Source of the DNA: Nephrocerus scutellatus
Lineage: Eukaryota; Arthropoda; Insecta; Diptera; Pipunculidae
Direction of reading: 5' to 3'
Length of the DNA: 64,000 bases
NCBI GenBank assembly: GCA_947095585.1
Contig: OX352761.1
Location: 129,176,277 to 129,240,276, forward strand
Every line of letters starts with the position of its first letter. Position 1 is the first letter of the stretch. Positions 24,730 through 35,683 of this stretch are shown piece by piece. A program made the position numbers and the translations under genes. The notes under the pieces are model-generated. The model was not told the DNA's origin, did no database searches, and worked only from the letters and a program-made list of their open reading frames with translations.

Positions 24730-24780
24730 GCCTTTTTTGAGTATAATAATAATATTATTATTATTATACTCAAAAAAGGC
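24730..24780. repeat. 51-bp palindrome with 24-bp perfect arms
   Basis: The left arm at 24,730-24,753 (GCCTTTTTTGAGTATAATAA plus TAAT) is the exact reverse complement of the right arm at 24,757-24,780, around a 3-base centre. It lies between the 3' end of the SINE and the resumed LINE coding sequence, and includes the duplicated LINE words CTCAAAAAAGGC. Confidence 0.9.
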
Positions 24781-24941
24781 GACAGATCGTTGCGGTCCAA
24801 GGCCTAGCTTCTCGCGACCATTTTTGTTGTGCATGTATATATAGAAGGGACCTACAATTTAAGGATGGATCCGAACGGTGAATTGAGATGCTTTCCGTGA
24901 CAAGTTATTACTCTCGGAACGTTTGTCACCCATTCGCGAGC
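24781..24941 (-). mobile_element. SINE body, truncated at both ends
   Basis: Minus-strand match to the SINE body, from TCGCGAATGGGTGACAAACG down to GTTGCGGTCCAAGGC in plus orientation. The tRNA head is missing and the usual GCGCCGAATATT tail has been replaced by the palindrome at 24,730-24,780. It is inserted in a CR1/Jockey RT fragment. Confidence 0.8.
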
Positions 24942-25061
24942 TCTTTTGGGTATGGGCTGGACAAAGGTTGTTTTCCAACTTCTCCGGAAGAGGGCAGAAG
25001 AATAAGATAGATGGAAAAGCTTACGCAATGGACACATGAAAATAGTGTTGTAAATGGACAC

Positions 25062-27023
25062 ATAAAAATGGTGCCCACTCTTAAAACTAGAACACTACTT
25101 ACGTTTAAATGATGGCTCTCAGTAAAAAAAAATTGTAATCATCCTAAAAACATAAGAATCACGGCCAACCTAAGAATCTAGAAAATTACCGTTCATCTCA
25201 TGCAATCTTTGTTGATTCACAAATTTGTTAAATCTCTTTTGAGCAATCTTTCCTCAAGAACGACTGACTACAAACAACGACCATTACGCATAAACGCCCA
25301 TCTGTCCATCGATGTTTACATTTCCCTAGCAAATTAAATGGAACTTTTAGAACAGAAGTGTGCAGGTCAAGAAGGAAATTATTTCATATTACAGAAACCT
25401 CTAACCCCCATCCAAATAACAAGCCTTGGGCGTTCCAGCAACCCTTTACAGTGCCGGAGAATCCTGTCAACAGTGATGCTGATGCACGATACTGACGATG
25501 AATGTGTACTCCACAACATTTATAACTATTTACATCAAGGCACATTGAATACCGCAAGCAAATTCAATTGATACACCCAGCGGACTTGGTTGTTCTTGCC
25601 ACATCATACTGTATTTACCCTGATATGTGCTGCTTCTCATACATTAAACATTTTTTTAATCTCTCCTGGGAAATCGAATTGAACCGAAGCGAAGGAATTC
25701 TATGAATTCGATATTCAATTGAATATTAAACGTTTTGGTTCACTGCTGCTATGTTGTATCGCGAGAAGGGTGCAAGTGTGTGTTTACATGAATGTATAGT
25801 ATTTAGGCCTCCCGAGCAATGACGACAATAACGCCACCGACGACGAACGCTTGAAAGAATTCTCTAGGGTTCGTGTTAGAGTCCTTTGAAGTTTTTGATT
25901 TTGCTATTTCTTTCGAATGAAATTTCTTCCTTTCGCTATCTGGGCTGCATCATCATCCTCTATAATCCTTGTGGTTAAAGGTGTTAGGTGAGGGCAAAGA
26001 CCCGCCTTGGTAAAGTCAGAATGCTGAGCGGATTCTCACGCACTTTTCACGTGTACTTAAAGTTCTTAATGGTCTAAGACGTTTTTGGGGTTCTCCACAA
26101 CATTTTGGATTTGTAAAAATGCCAACAAATTATTCGTACCTATGTATAACTCGAAGTCCTTAATATCTGAACAATTGGATCTGGAATATATTACTGAAAG
26201 TTCCTATGATCCTAGAGACAGACATGTGCTTCTTTATTTTAATTTTTTTTTATTTGGTACTCATATAAGAAAAAACGAGGATTTAATTTATTTTAACCAG
26301 ATTTATAGCCACAGTTGCATGTCGGAAGAGAAGACATTGCTTCATTTTGTTCATTCATTCGACAACACGTAATCCTTCGGTTTGATCCCATTTCAGCAGC
26401 GTGTTCAGTATTGTCGAATGAACATGCTAACAACATTATTCGTACGGCAGCGGGTGTCGTATACAATTCAATGTGGAATTGATGTCACAATGAGTATTTA
26501 ATGGTAGTTCTTGTTGGTTTAATTTTTGTATTTCTATTTTAGCCGATTCTTACGGTTCTTTTGTCATATGTGTAAGACTCAGATCCAAGGGAATGATAAT
26601 GCCACCTGGGAAATACACGTAGATGGTATTCAGTCCAATAGTATTGTCTTTTAATTAAGGAAGAGCTTTATCTGTGTCTTGTATGTATGTACGTGTCGCT
26701 AAGTATTGATGTGTGTTTGTGGAAACTTGCAGGTAAATATATGGGTGTGATTTAATTAGCACCATAACGCTTTATGTCGATTAGCACCGGTGTCTGATTA
26801 ATGTCTCTTTGTAAGTTCCGAAATAAATAAATAAATAAATAAATAAATAAACAAGAAGCAACCAAGTCCAAAAATGAAATGTTGACTTTTTTTAAAATTG
26901 GCGTATTCAAAGCTAGTTTTAAGGTTCTAAGCCTGTTATGTGACTATATATAAGTTTTAGTTGCTTTTTACGTAAAAAGCATATATTCCTATTGAAAGGA
27001 ATCAATTGTATTTGCATTAAATG
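25062..27023. other. No gene recognised; (AAAT)n microsatellite at 26,821-26,850
   Basis: A perfect AAAT tetranucleotide run occupies 26,821-26,850. Frames at 25,338-25,571 and 26,085-26,372 have no recognisable similarity. Confidence 0.45.
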
Positions 27024-27170
27024 TTTTTTAATTCTCTATATTAACTTCGTGTCGGCATGGTTCTGTCGCGCAGTCATACTGTCGTTCGGTGGTGGAATCT
27101 TGCGATCAATTTTTAATCCACTTCCCAAAGCCCGATTTTATTGAAACTTTGGCACATTAGGTAGTGATCA
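27024..27170 (+). mobile_element. Foldback-like element, left inverted arm (copy B)
   Basis: It starts TTTTTTAATTCTCTATATTA followed by ACTTCGTG, then GTGGAATCTTGCGATCAATT, CCACTTCCCAAAGCCCGATT and TTATTGAAACTTTGGCAC. It is the inverted counterpart of the right arm ending at 29,645. Confidence 0.65.
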
Positions 27171-27184
27171 GAGCTCCCATACAA

Positions 27185-27483
27185 AAAATTTGTATAGACT
27201 TTAAAGCCACCTATGATAGCATAGCCAAAGTAGAACTTTATAAAGCATCCCAAATATACTGACACGACTATGTAGGTTTACCATGACCATATAAGCCAAT
27301 TAAAAATATCCGGATAATTATCAAGCCCATTTATTTATGGGACAAGACAGGGAGGGAAAGCCTACGCTGGAAGGATGGGGTAGGATCAGGACGCCTAGAG
27401 TTTCGAGATGCAAAATCGGCTCTAAATCAGAACCGGTTGAGATGCCAGGACCGGAACCCGGTTGTACAGCCAACTATAAAGAC
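27185..27483 (+). mobile_element. RTE fragment with large internal deletion
   Basis: The plus strand reads degraded RT palm entry (IDFKATYDSIAKVELYKA) at 27,195-27,250. After 27,340 it jumps directly to the RTE 3' region (GGGAAAGCCTACGCTGGAAG at 27,354 through CGGAACCCGGTTGTACAGCC at 27,453). More than 1 kb present in the full copy at 31.2-34.7 kb is missing between them. Confidence 0.75.
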
Positions 27484-27529
27484 GAAAGTGCTTCAGGTTG
27501 AAGAATTTCTTAAAGCCAGACCATTTTTG

Positions 27530-27765
27530 GTGGTAATCAAAAGTGGTGGTATCGAGAAAAAAAAATGTTTCTGGAATTCTAAGTTCGATTATCTGTAGTC
27601 CATAGCACTAACTACTGAGCGCCCATTGATGCCTGTATGTGTTTGGTATTTAGTGGTAATAAAAAGTGGTGGTATCGAAAAAAATAAAAAATAAATGTTT
27701 CTGGAATTCTAAGTTCGATTGTCTGTAGCACTAACTACTGAGCGCCCATTGATGCCTGTATGTAC
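27530..27765 (+). repeat. Two-copy tandem duplication, about 115-120 bp
   Basis: The block GGTGGTATCGA-AAAAA-ATGTTTCTGGAATTC through GCGCCCATTGATGCCTGTAT occurs twice in direct orientation (about 27,530-27,645 and 27,652-27,765). Small indels are confined mainly to the A-rich stretch and to one CATAG deletion. Confidence 0.85.
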
Positions 27766-29039
27766 ACGATTTCGGATCGTATATGCAACTTTTTTATGTT
27801 TTTCCTACAGGAAATCGGGTCTAGGTGTGGGTTGTCCTTATAAGTAAATTATTCTGACCTATATTCACTCCAGTTAAACAAACAGTTTATCAAACTTTGA
27901 ACAGAATCTGGAAATCCTTTATAACTTTTGCAACATTTAAAATCCGTAGACAAATCACCAAAGTGGGGCCGCACATAAATTCTCGCACATAATCTCCAGT
28001 AAATACTTTGTGCTATCTGGTCACCTCCATATCTTTACGTCACGTTACGACTATGTGTGTGCAGGTTTTAACTTAATCATAATTATTATTAGCTGGCATT
28101 TTTCACGCTTCTCACGTTGTTTCCGTTGCGCTGAATGGTAGAACATATATTGTATTCCATACTCGCTACTGGCAGGCATATTGATTTATTCCCAGTTTCA
28201 TAGTGTTGTGGCACACATGCCACACACAGCTTAAGCCGGCCATGTTGGCACTGTTGTGCAGTAAATGTAATCCTGTAATTAGTTATGCGCACTCACTCGC
28301 TCGTGCACTTAAAACCTTGGGTACTCGTAGGGAAAAAAGAACAAAAAAATATGTTCGCACCTAAGGCAAATTGCAGTGCAATTAAATCGGGGCTTTTCAA
28401 TTAATTTAGGGTAAAAGTACATCCGTAGAGCTAAGCAGAAAACTTTTCTTTATTGAGGCACACATTAACATGGACTAAACATTGGCACTCTGTATATCTT
28501 TCTACCATGAAAAGTTCCGATTTTCAAGAAAAATAAGGTACACCTCTAAACAAACTTTAAATTATTGTAGCTTCTAGTATCAGTAAAACGGTCACACAGA
28601 CAGACGGATATTTTCAGTAGCATTTTCTCGGGAAAACGAACTAAAAGGCCACAGGTGTAATTCTTTGGTTACTGCATCTCTGGATTGGAATTGAATTTTC
28701 CATGCCAGCATCCTTCCCGAGTGAAGCCAGTTGATGGAGAGTCGACTGATATAAATGTACGAAAGGCAACTTCGATGCTGGCTTGAAAAATACTCTCGAA
28801 CTGAAGCCGAGAAGATTATTATGTTGAAATAATAGTTCTCGAAGGGCTAATAAAATATTTAATGACTTAGTCGGTGTTATGCTTTTTCAACCACCCGTTC
28901 CGTTCCATCCACTCCAATCTCTACAAGATTTAAAGAAGAAAAATATTTTTGCATCGCGTGGTTACACATAGATGGATTCATATTCTCATTGCACGTGCAC
29001 TTTAAGTGAAAAGGAAGAATTTACACAGGGCCAACCTGT
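27766..29039. other. No gene recognised
   Basis: Unassigned spacer; a 67-codon minus frame at 28,089-28,292 has no known similarity. Confidence 0.4.
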
Positions 29040-29645
29040 GTTCAACGGAGATACACATGTGTAAATAGAATTTGCATGGCAAAAAAATTTAAATCAAAAA
29101 CTCAAAAACTTTTAAAAAAAAGTTTGGTCTATCGGAGATACACATATGTTTAAAATTTAAAGTAAATCGGGCTAATTTTTTATAAAAATTGTATGGCCCC
29201 GCCCCCGGGCCCAGTGCCCATTCGCTCCAAAAAAATTACAAAAACGTTTGTCCATCGGGATAAACATGTGTTTAAAATTTGAAGAAAATCGGGCTTATTT
29301 TTAAAAAAATTTATACGGGCACCCCTCGGGCCTCAGGGCCCAGCGTCTGTCAAATTTTTACAATAAGTGTTGTCAATCGGAGATACACACGTATATAAAA
29401 TTTGAAGAAAGTCGGATTAATTTTTAAAAAAAAAAGAAAATAGGGCTAATTTTTAAAAATTTTATATGGGCACTCCTTTTTTATAGAAAGTGTTGTCTCC
29501 GGAAATACACATGTTTACAAAAATTCAATAAAATCAGGCTTTGGGAAGTGTGTTAAAATTTATCGCAAGACTCCACGACAAACAGACCGATCGACCGACA
29601 GACAGACGTGCCACGGGCAAGCGAAGTTAATATAGAGAATTTAAA
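29040..29645 (+). mobile_element. Foldback-like element, right arm with tandem interior units (copy B)
   Basis: About four degenerate units carry GGAGATACACATGTG, AAAATTTGAAGAAAATCGGG and GGGC-CTC-GGGCC. The closing arm at 29,480-29,645 has AAAGTGTTGTC-CCGGAAATAC, ATCGCAAGACTCCACGACAA and CAAGCGAAGTTAATATAGAG. It mirrors 27,024-27,170 in inverted orientation. Confidence 0.65.
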
Positions 29646-31244
29646 AATTGAAATTTTTCTTGTAAATCTCCAGAAGAAATGGAAGTAGTGTTACCATAAT
29701 GCTATAGATAATATTTCCCCTGCAGATATAAAATAACTATAACATTCTCGTAGTGTCAATCTCTTCTGGCTAACCACAATTTCAATTTAATTATAGTCGT
29801 CGTCCTCATTTTTTCTCGCACGGCTCAAATGTAAATCAAGCATTACTGGGTCAACGAACTAGAAATCGATTACAAAAGAAATAAAGCAAACAGCTGACGA
29901 GGGCAACGAACTACGGTCGTTCGGGGACATGAAATTGCAATCTCAAAATAACAACAAAACTTGCTTTTAGTATACGCATAGCCACTACACAGCAAGGCAA
30001 TTGCAATCTCAAATGACAACATCACAAGGGGTTCAAGGGGGTCAACATAAGCATACACAATGGAAGTCATGCAATACCAAACAACAACAACAATGGGAAT
30101 CGAATGCAAAAAAGCTCGGCATAACAACAGTCATAATCGTACTATGAGCAAACCGTGGTAATGGAACATGCCTGGCATTTTCACGGTTTCACAATTTATG
30201 AACCGGTTCGGAGCATATAAATCCAGCAAAAGCTCTCTTATTTCTCGACTCTAGACAAACTCAGAATACTTGGACACACCGGCTCCTCTGTTACAGTGAA
30301 TTAAGCGTAGTAACCTTTTCACTGTTTCGAAGATTACATCTGATCACAGGACGCACTGCCTCAGCTTATAAACTTAGACCTAAGTCATTTAACCCTTGTC
30401 ATAACCATTTTTAATGAAGAAGAATAAACATTGAAATCCTGAGTTCCTAAAAATATAAATATTTTATTGTAACGACCCTATAAAACCTTGGAAACCCTGG
30501 TAACATTGATGATACCCCACCTGGGACAAAGCCTCGTTACAATATACTCCATGAGGGTATAATGATTGGAGGGTTTCTGTTTACTCTGATTTCAGATCTG
30601 GAGATGCTTCCTGTGACCACTATGTACTAGCCAACTCCACACAATCATCTTACATTTATACATAAATATTCGAGGTTGAAACTTATACTTTAAATTGCGC
30701 ATACGCCCCCGGTGCGGTGAAGATTGATGGCTGGGATTTTCTGTTACAAAATTTATTTCCTAATTAGCATCTAAAAAGTCTAATCTAAAAGGTGTCAGTC
30801 ATAGAAGTTGCCGAAATTAATGTATTTCTTAAATGATGAAAGAGTACACACATGTACGTCAGGCTTCACAGGCTTGCGTTTCATTTATTATCAGAATTCC
30901 GCTAGGAATCTTATGCAATCCTTAAAACATTTTTCGAGAAATTTCGAAAAGTAATTAGTAGCGCATATAATAGAATTCGAATCCTAAGATAAATCGCAAT
31001 GTACATACTGCATACTAAAAATAAGCACTTTTATGTAGAATAGTTTTAGGCTATAAGATTATTTGAAATGTAACCGCCTGTAAGTTTGAATCATTATGTA
31101 CTGGTCAAAAATGTAGTCAAGCCGGTTTGTGCGGTTTCCCCGGTTTTTGTAAAAGAACATGATTGAACATGTAGTTTATTTTTAGAAGATGACTCATTAC
31201 ATATAAGTATCGTTAGTTACTAGTACTAGTTAGTAAATAAGTGA
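29646..31244. other. No gene recognised
   Basis: AT-rich spacer with CAACAA-rich patches near 30,090. A single minus frame at 29,870-30,127 (85 codons) resembles no known protein. Confidence 0.4.
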
Positions 31245-33747
31245 ATCATCATCATCATATTTGGCTCTACAACCGGTGTCGGTGGTCATGGCCTTCCCCA
31301 AAAAATCTCTCCACCGGTCCCGATTTCGAGCCAATGTTATTCAGTTTGGCATCCCTAAACTCTGGGCGTCCTGGTCTACGCCATTCTTCCAGCGTAGGCT
31401 TGGCCGGCCTCGCTGTCGTGTTCCATAAATCCTACCGCAAAGGACTTTCCGAGCAGGATCATCTCCGTAAGACTTTTCTTTCGAACGCGGCTAAGAGGTC
31501 AGAATGCTTTTTGCTAAGCACCCAAAGCTCGGATCCATATGTAAATACTGGTATGACCATTGTCTTGTATACCAGCAGCTTGGATGTTATGGTCAAATTC
31601 CTGGATTTTAAGAGTCTTGACAGACTATAGTAGGCTTTGTTGGCTTTAAGAAAACCGTGCGTATATTTCTAGTTCCATGCTGTTATCGGCTGCTACAGTT
31701 CATCCGAGATAGTTAAAGGATTGCACTACTTCAAATTCACGCTCCACTATTTGAATTGAGGGACCAATGTTGGATCTCCTACTCGCAGACGTGGCCACCA
31801 TGTACTTTGTTTTGCTCTCATTTATGTGCAGCCCCATATTTCGTGCCACCTGCTCTATCTGGATGAAAGCTTCCTGTACAGCTCTTCGGTTTCTACCAAC
31901 GATGTCAATATCGTCTGCGTAAGCCAGTATCTGAATGGACTTATTGAGGATTGTTCATCTCGCCGGTACGTCAGTGTCTCGGGTCACTTTCGCCAGGTTG
32001 AAGAGTACGAAGTCCAGTCCATCCCCTTGTCGGAGCCCGTTATAGATGTTAAATGGGCTTGATAGTGATCCGGATATTTTAACTTGGCTTATAACATTGC
32101 TCATGGTCAACCTATATAGATGCCGAATTCTCTCATGGCTTTATAAAGTTCTACTCTGGCTATGCTGTCATAGGCGGCTTTAAAGTCTATTAAAAGATGG
32201 TGTAGTGAGTTTTGAAACTATAGACATTTTTCCATCACCTGCCTAAGGGTGTAAATCTGATCAGTTGTTGATTTGCCTGGGAAGAAGCCACACTGGTTTG
32301 GACCAATGATGACTTTAACGTATGGGGCTATCCTGTCTTGAAGGATAGAGGAGAAAAGTTTATACGCGGTACTAAACAACGTTATACCACGATAATTGCT
32401 GCATTTTGTGATATCTCCCTTCATATGTATGGGGCACAGGATGCCTCTTCGCCAGTTCTGGTATCACTTCTTCCTCCCATACTTGCACTATTAGTTCATG
32501 AATTGCTTGGTGTATTGCGGGTCCTCCTGTTTTAATCAGCTTCGCTTGGATACCATCAAATCCCGGGGCCTTATTATTTTTGAGCCGATCTATCGCTCTG
32601 CTAATTTGGTCTATGCTTGGTGGCGGCAGCATTGTATGGTCTTCGGTCATTGGTGCATACTCCAATTCGTCAGTTAGCTGGCCATATAGCAACTCATAAA
32701 AGTGATCTTCCCATCGGTCTAAGATGCCTATAAGATCGACGATCAGATTACCCTCTTTGTCTTTGCAGTTTGTGCAGCGCGGTGTACAGGCTGCTTTATT
32801 TCGCCGGTGAACTGTGTTTTCATATCTTATGAACTCTTTATATACATCTTTGCGTGTCCTCGTTCTATAAGATTGCATTTCTCGGTAAGCAAAATTCTTA
32901 TGTTCAATCGCTAGCTTACATTCGTCATCGAACCAGTCGTTCCGATTTCTACGACTACTGTCAAGATGGAATCAGAAGCACTAATGACAGTATTCTTAAG
33001 GCGTGTCCATTTTTCTTCTACGCCCGACATCTTGGCCTTACTCTCCCTGCATTTAGGGCGAGTCCTATCGCTTGACCTTATTGTTTGCTGGTCTCTTCGT
33101 TGCGAAGGGCAGCAATGTTGACTCGAATCTGATTCGCGGATGCAGTTTTTCGTGATAATGCAATCCGCGCTCGGAGCACCATATCAAAAAGATAGTGGTC
33201 CGAGTCGACGTTGGCGCCACGGTACGTCCGTCATCAGGTTCGGGTTTTATCAACACGTGGTCTATCTGGTTAAGAGTGGCTCCATCAGCAGATACCCAGT
33301 TGGCTTTGTGGATATTTTTACCCGCAAACCTTGTACTCGCAACGACCGGATTATTGCTTGCTGCCATCTATATGAATTGTCACTATAGTGTTCTCGTGTA
33401 AGCTATGGGTGCCAATGTACTGCCTGAATGCTGGCTCCTACCTATTTTGGCATTCATATCCCCCAGAATGATTTTTACATCATTCTGAGGACAGGCATGG
33501 AGTTCCCGTTCGACTGATTCAAAGAATTATTCTTTTTCATCATCTGGGGAATCCTCTGTAGGTGTGTGAACGTTTATGTAGCTTGTGTTTTTAAATCTGC
33601 CCCGCACGCGAAGTGTGCATAGCCGTTCATTTACTTCTTTAAAGCCGATAACAGTGGATTTCATTCTTTCGCTGGCTAGACGACGCACATGACTAGACGA
33701 GCACATGACAGCTGTAATATATGTCATATTCTTATTTTTGTAAGACA

Positions 33748-33775
33748 CCCCCCCCCCCCCCCCCCCCCCCCCCCC
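33748..33775 (+). repeat. Homopolymer run of 28 C
   Basis: Twenty-eight consecutive C followed by A and seven G (33,776-33,783). It marks the junction between RTE endonuclease sequence and an unrelated GC-rich insert. It may be a biological G/C tract or a mis-assembled or low-quality junction. Confidence 0.95.
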
Positions 33776-34550
33776 AGGGGGGGCCGCTGTATCTTACTTA
33801 GCTGTCTGGTTATTATAAGTTTGATACTTGGTCTTACTCGGTAGATTATAGTGGCAGGGGGCTAGTGCTTAGAGTCTCAAGCACGGGCACTGTCTAAGAA
33901 TGAAGCGCCCCTACCGTACATACTGCAGGCGGTAGTGCTCGGGATAGTTTCTATCCCGGGCGGCCTAGGAAAACACCCTAGTGTCAAATGATAGGATACG
34001 AGGTTCCGGACGAACGTGCTGCCAGGGTCTGCTTTTGCAATCGCCCAGGCACTCATTCTGAAAGAGCTGAGTCCCTTGATGGCAGATCTCACCAAGGTCG
34101 CGTTGGTACTACGGGGGTTGGATGCCCACAGACAAGGTTTAATCTCCTCGGAGGTTTAACTGAGTCTGGGCCAACCTTTGGTTGAGGTCCAGTTTATTCT
34201 GGCTTTGGCCTACGTAGTGGCTGTGGTTTACTACCCAAATGCGGGTAGAACACTAGCATGGTAACATCAGTGGTAGCCTGATGTTACCAAAAATCTTTGG
34301 TGCATCAGAAGACCGTCCTGATGTTACCGGTGCGATGATGCGTTCTCTGTGGAGTTGCATAGATCAACCGGTTGTCGAAAAACCAGAGATCGGCAGGGAC
34401 TTAAGATAGGTCCTGCTCTAACCATTGAGTTAATACTGGCACATCAGTCTATGATGGACGTTGATTGTCGTATTACTAATCCAAGTCCGAAGAGGACCGT
34501 GGGGTAAACCATTCACTGGAGGTATCCACGTAAATCCAAAGACATTTAAT
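33776..34550. mobile_element. Uncharacterised GC-rich insert within the RTE endonuclease
   Basis: The insert lies between EMRWTGN (ends about 34,552) and the continuation EYDIYYSCH (starts about 33,735) of the same RTE protein. It is richer in G/C than its surroundings and has a hairpin-prone GGTAACATCAG/CTGATGTTACC pair at 34,260-34,290 with a third GATGTTACC at 34,320. It has no recognised coding capacity; one 72-codon minus frame lies at 33,877-34,095. It could be the 5' UTR of another LINE or a non-autonomous element. Confidence 0.55.
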
Positions 34551-34770
34551 TCCCCGTCCACCGCATCTCTGGAATTGCTTTTATGTCACCACTATATTTT
34601 GACAGGTTGGCTAGCTGCTGTGCAGCTCGAGCTCTATACAGTGAGCGTACGTTCCATGAGCCGTTTTCGTTGCCGTGGTTGTCGCCGTTCATCAGTGTAT
34701 CCAAAGCTGATATGGGGTTCCGTAATATGGTTTTTTACGGGCGAGGCTATTGGCTTCGCGCTAACCTTAC

Positions 34771-35683
34771 TTTGAAGTGAGTAAATAAAATCACTGATAG
34801 GATGCTAATAAAGAGATGATATAGGAGAGGCCTACAGATACTCTCTTATGGAACTCTGGATATCTCGGTACAAGTTCAGAGTGACAGTTTTGCTTTGTGC
34901 GGAAGTGACGTATTTCAGTTCATTATTAAGAATTCAACCAGTTGAAAAGCTCTTGCAGAAATACTAGTGAAGTAAAAGTATTGTTGTAATAAGTGTTTTG
35001 TGTTTATTTAATGTTATCACCAGTGTAATTTGTGAACTTTTATTAAGTTTTTTAGTTTAGTTATTGTTTTTTTATTAAAGTTGCTATTTATAAATTAATA
35101 AACTTGTTGCGAATTTGAAATAACAGATTTTGTGTGGATTGCGTTTCACTCTCAGATTGTATAATACGTATATTTCGGACTGCATTACCGTCATTTGTGT
35201 GCTTGTGTTTTTTTTTTCATTCTGGTTTAATTTACAAATAATTTCGATCCACAGGTAAAATTGTAAAATAGTTTTATATGCAAGTACACAAATAGCTTCA
35301 CCTAAATAAAAACGAATTCAAGTTTCAAACCAGCTCACACAAATGGATGTTCGCCCCACCTACGATACACCACGTGAACTACACGCTCTTGATGAAACTT
35401 GGGTTTGATACAACCATACAACAAATTCAACACACGAGCGAGAACGATGCGACGGCACGGTGTCGGTGTCATTGCAGCTGGGAAAATAAATATTTATTCA
35501 TTTGTTTGTTTATTTTTGTATCATAGTCACACTGCGTAGGACGGCCAGGACGCACAAACATTCCGGTGCTTGTGTCGAAATAAAAACATTCGAAAAATTC
35601 GCCATTTTCCATTGCGCTTTTGTTAAGTGTGTTGTGTGTGGAAAGTTGATTGTTTCGTTGCATAAGTTTATATTATCATCATC
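34771..35683. promoter_or_regulatory. Upstream region of the ACTMAP-like gene
   Basis: AT-rich spacer between the RTE 5' end and the ACTMAP start codon. It must contain the promoter and 5' UTR, but no TATA box or initiator can be assigned with confidence. Open frames here are not supported as genes. Confidence 0.35.

Larger units (their letters stand above)
24629..25015 (-). mobile_element. CR1/Jockey-type LINE RT fragment split by a SINE
   Basis: The minus strand reads SWKTTFVQPIPK (about 24,955-25,000), is interrupted by the SINE, and resumes as KKGEPSSPSSYRPIALTAIL and VKVMETLINFQLMKYL (24,629-24,740). PIPKKG-PSSYRPI is the classic LINE RT motif just before the catalytic palm. It is closely related to the relics at 52,420-52,885 and 58,742-59,850. 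Confidence 0.8.
31245..34770 (-). mobile_element. RTE-type LINE, most complete copy, inactivated
   Basis: Read on the minus strand. The 5' part has NGSWNVRSLY and AIPEMRWTGN near 34,550-34,690, the opening blocks of the RTE endonuclease. An insert interrupts it at 33,748-34,550. The endonuclease resumes at 33,740 (VNERLCTLRVRGRF, APTED-like VHTPTEDSPDDE, NQIDHVLI at about 33,260-33,290). A linker with DWFDDE follows, then RT with KNNKAPGFDGIQAKLIKTGG, NYRGITLFSTAYKLFS, GFFPGKSTTDQIYTLR, DFKAAYDSIARVELYKAMRE and an intact YADDIDIVGR at about 31,900-31,930. The C-terminal RWAGH-like region is decayed. The 3' end is AGAGCCAAATATGATGATGA (31,245-31,275). Frameshifts make it non-autonomous. Family length without the insert is about 2.75 kb. 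Confidence 0.9.
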
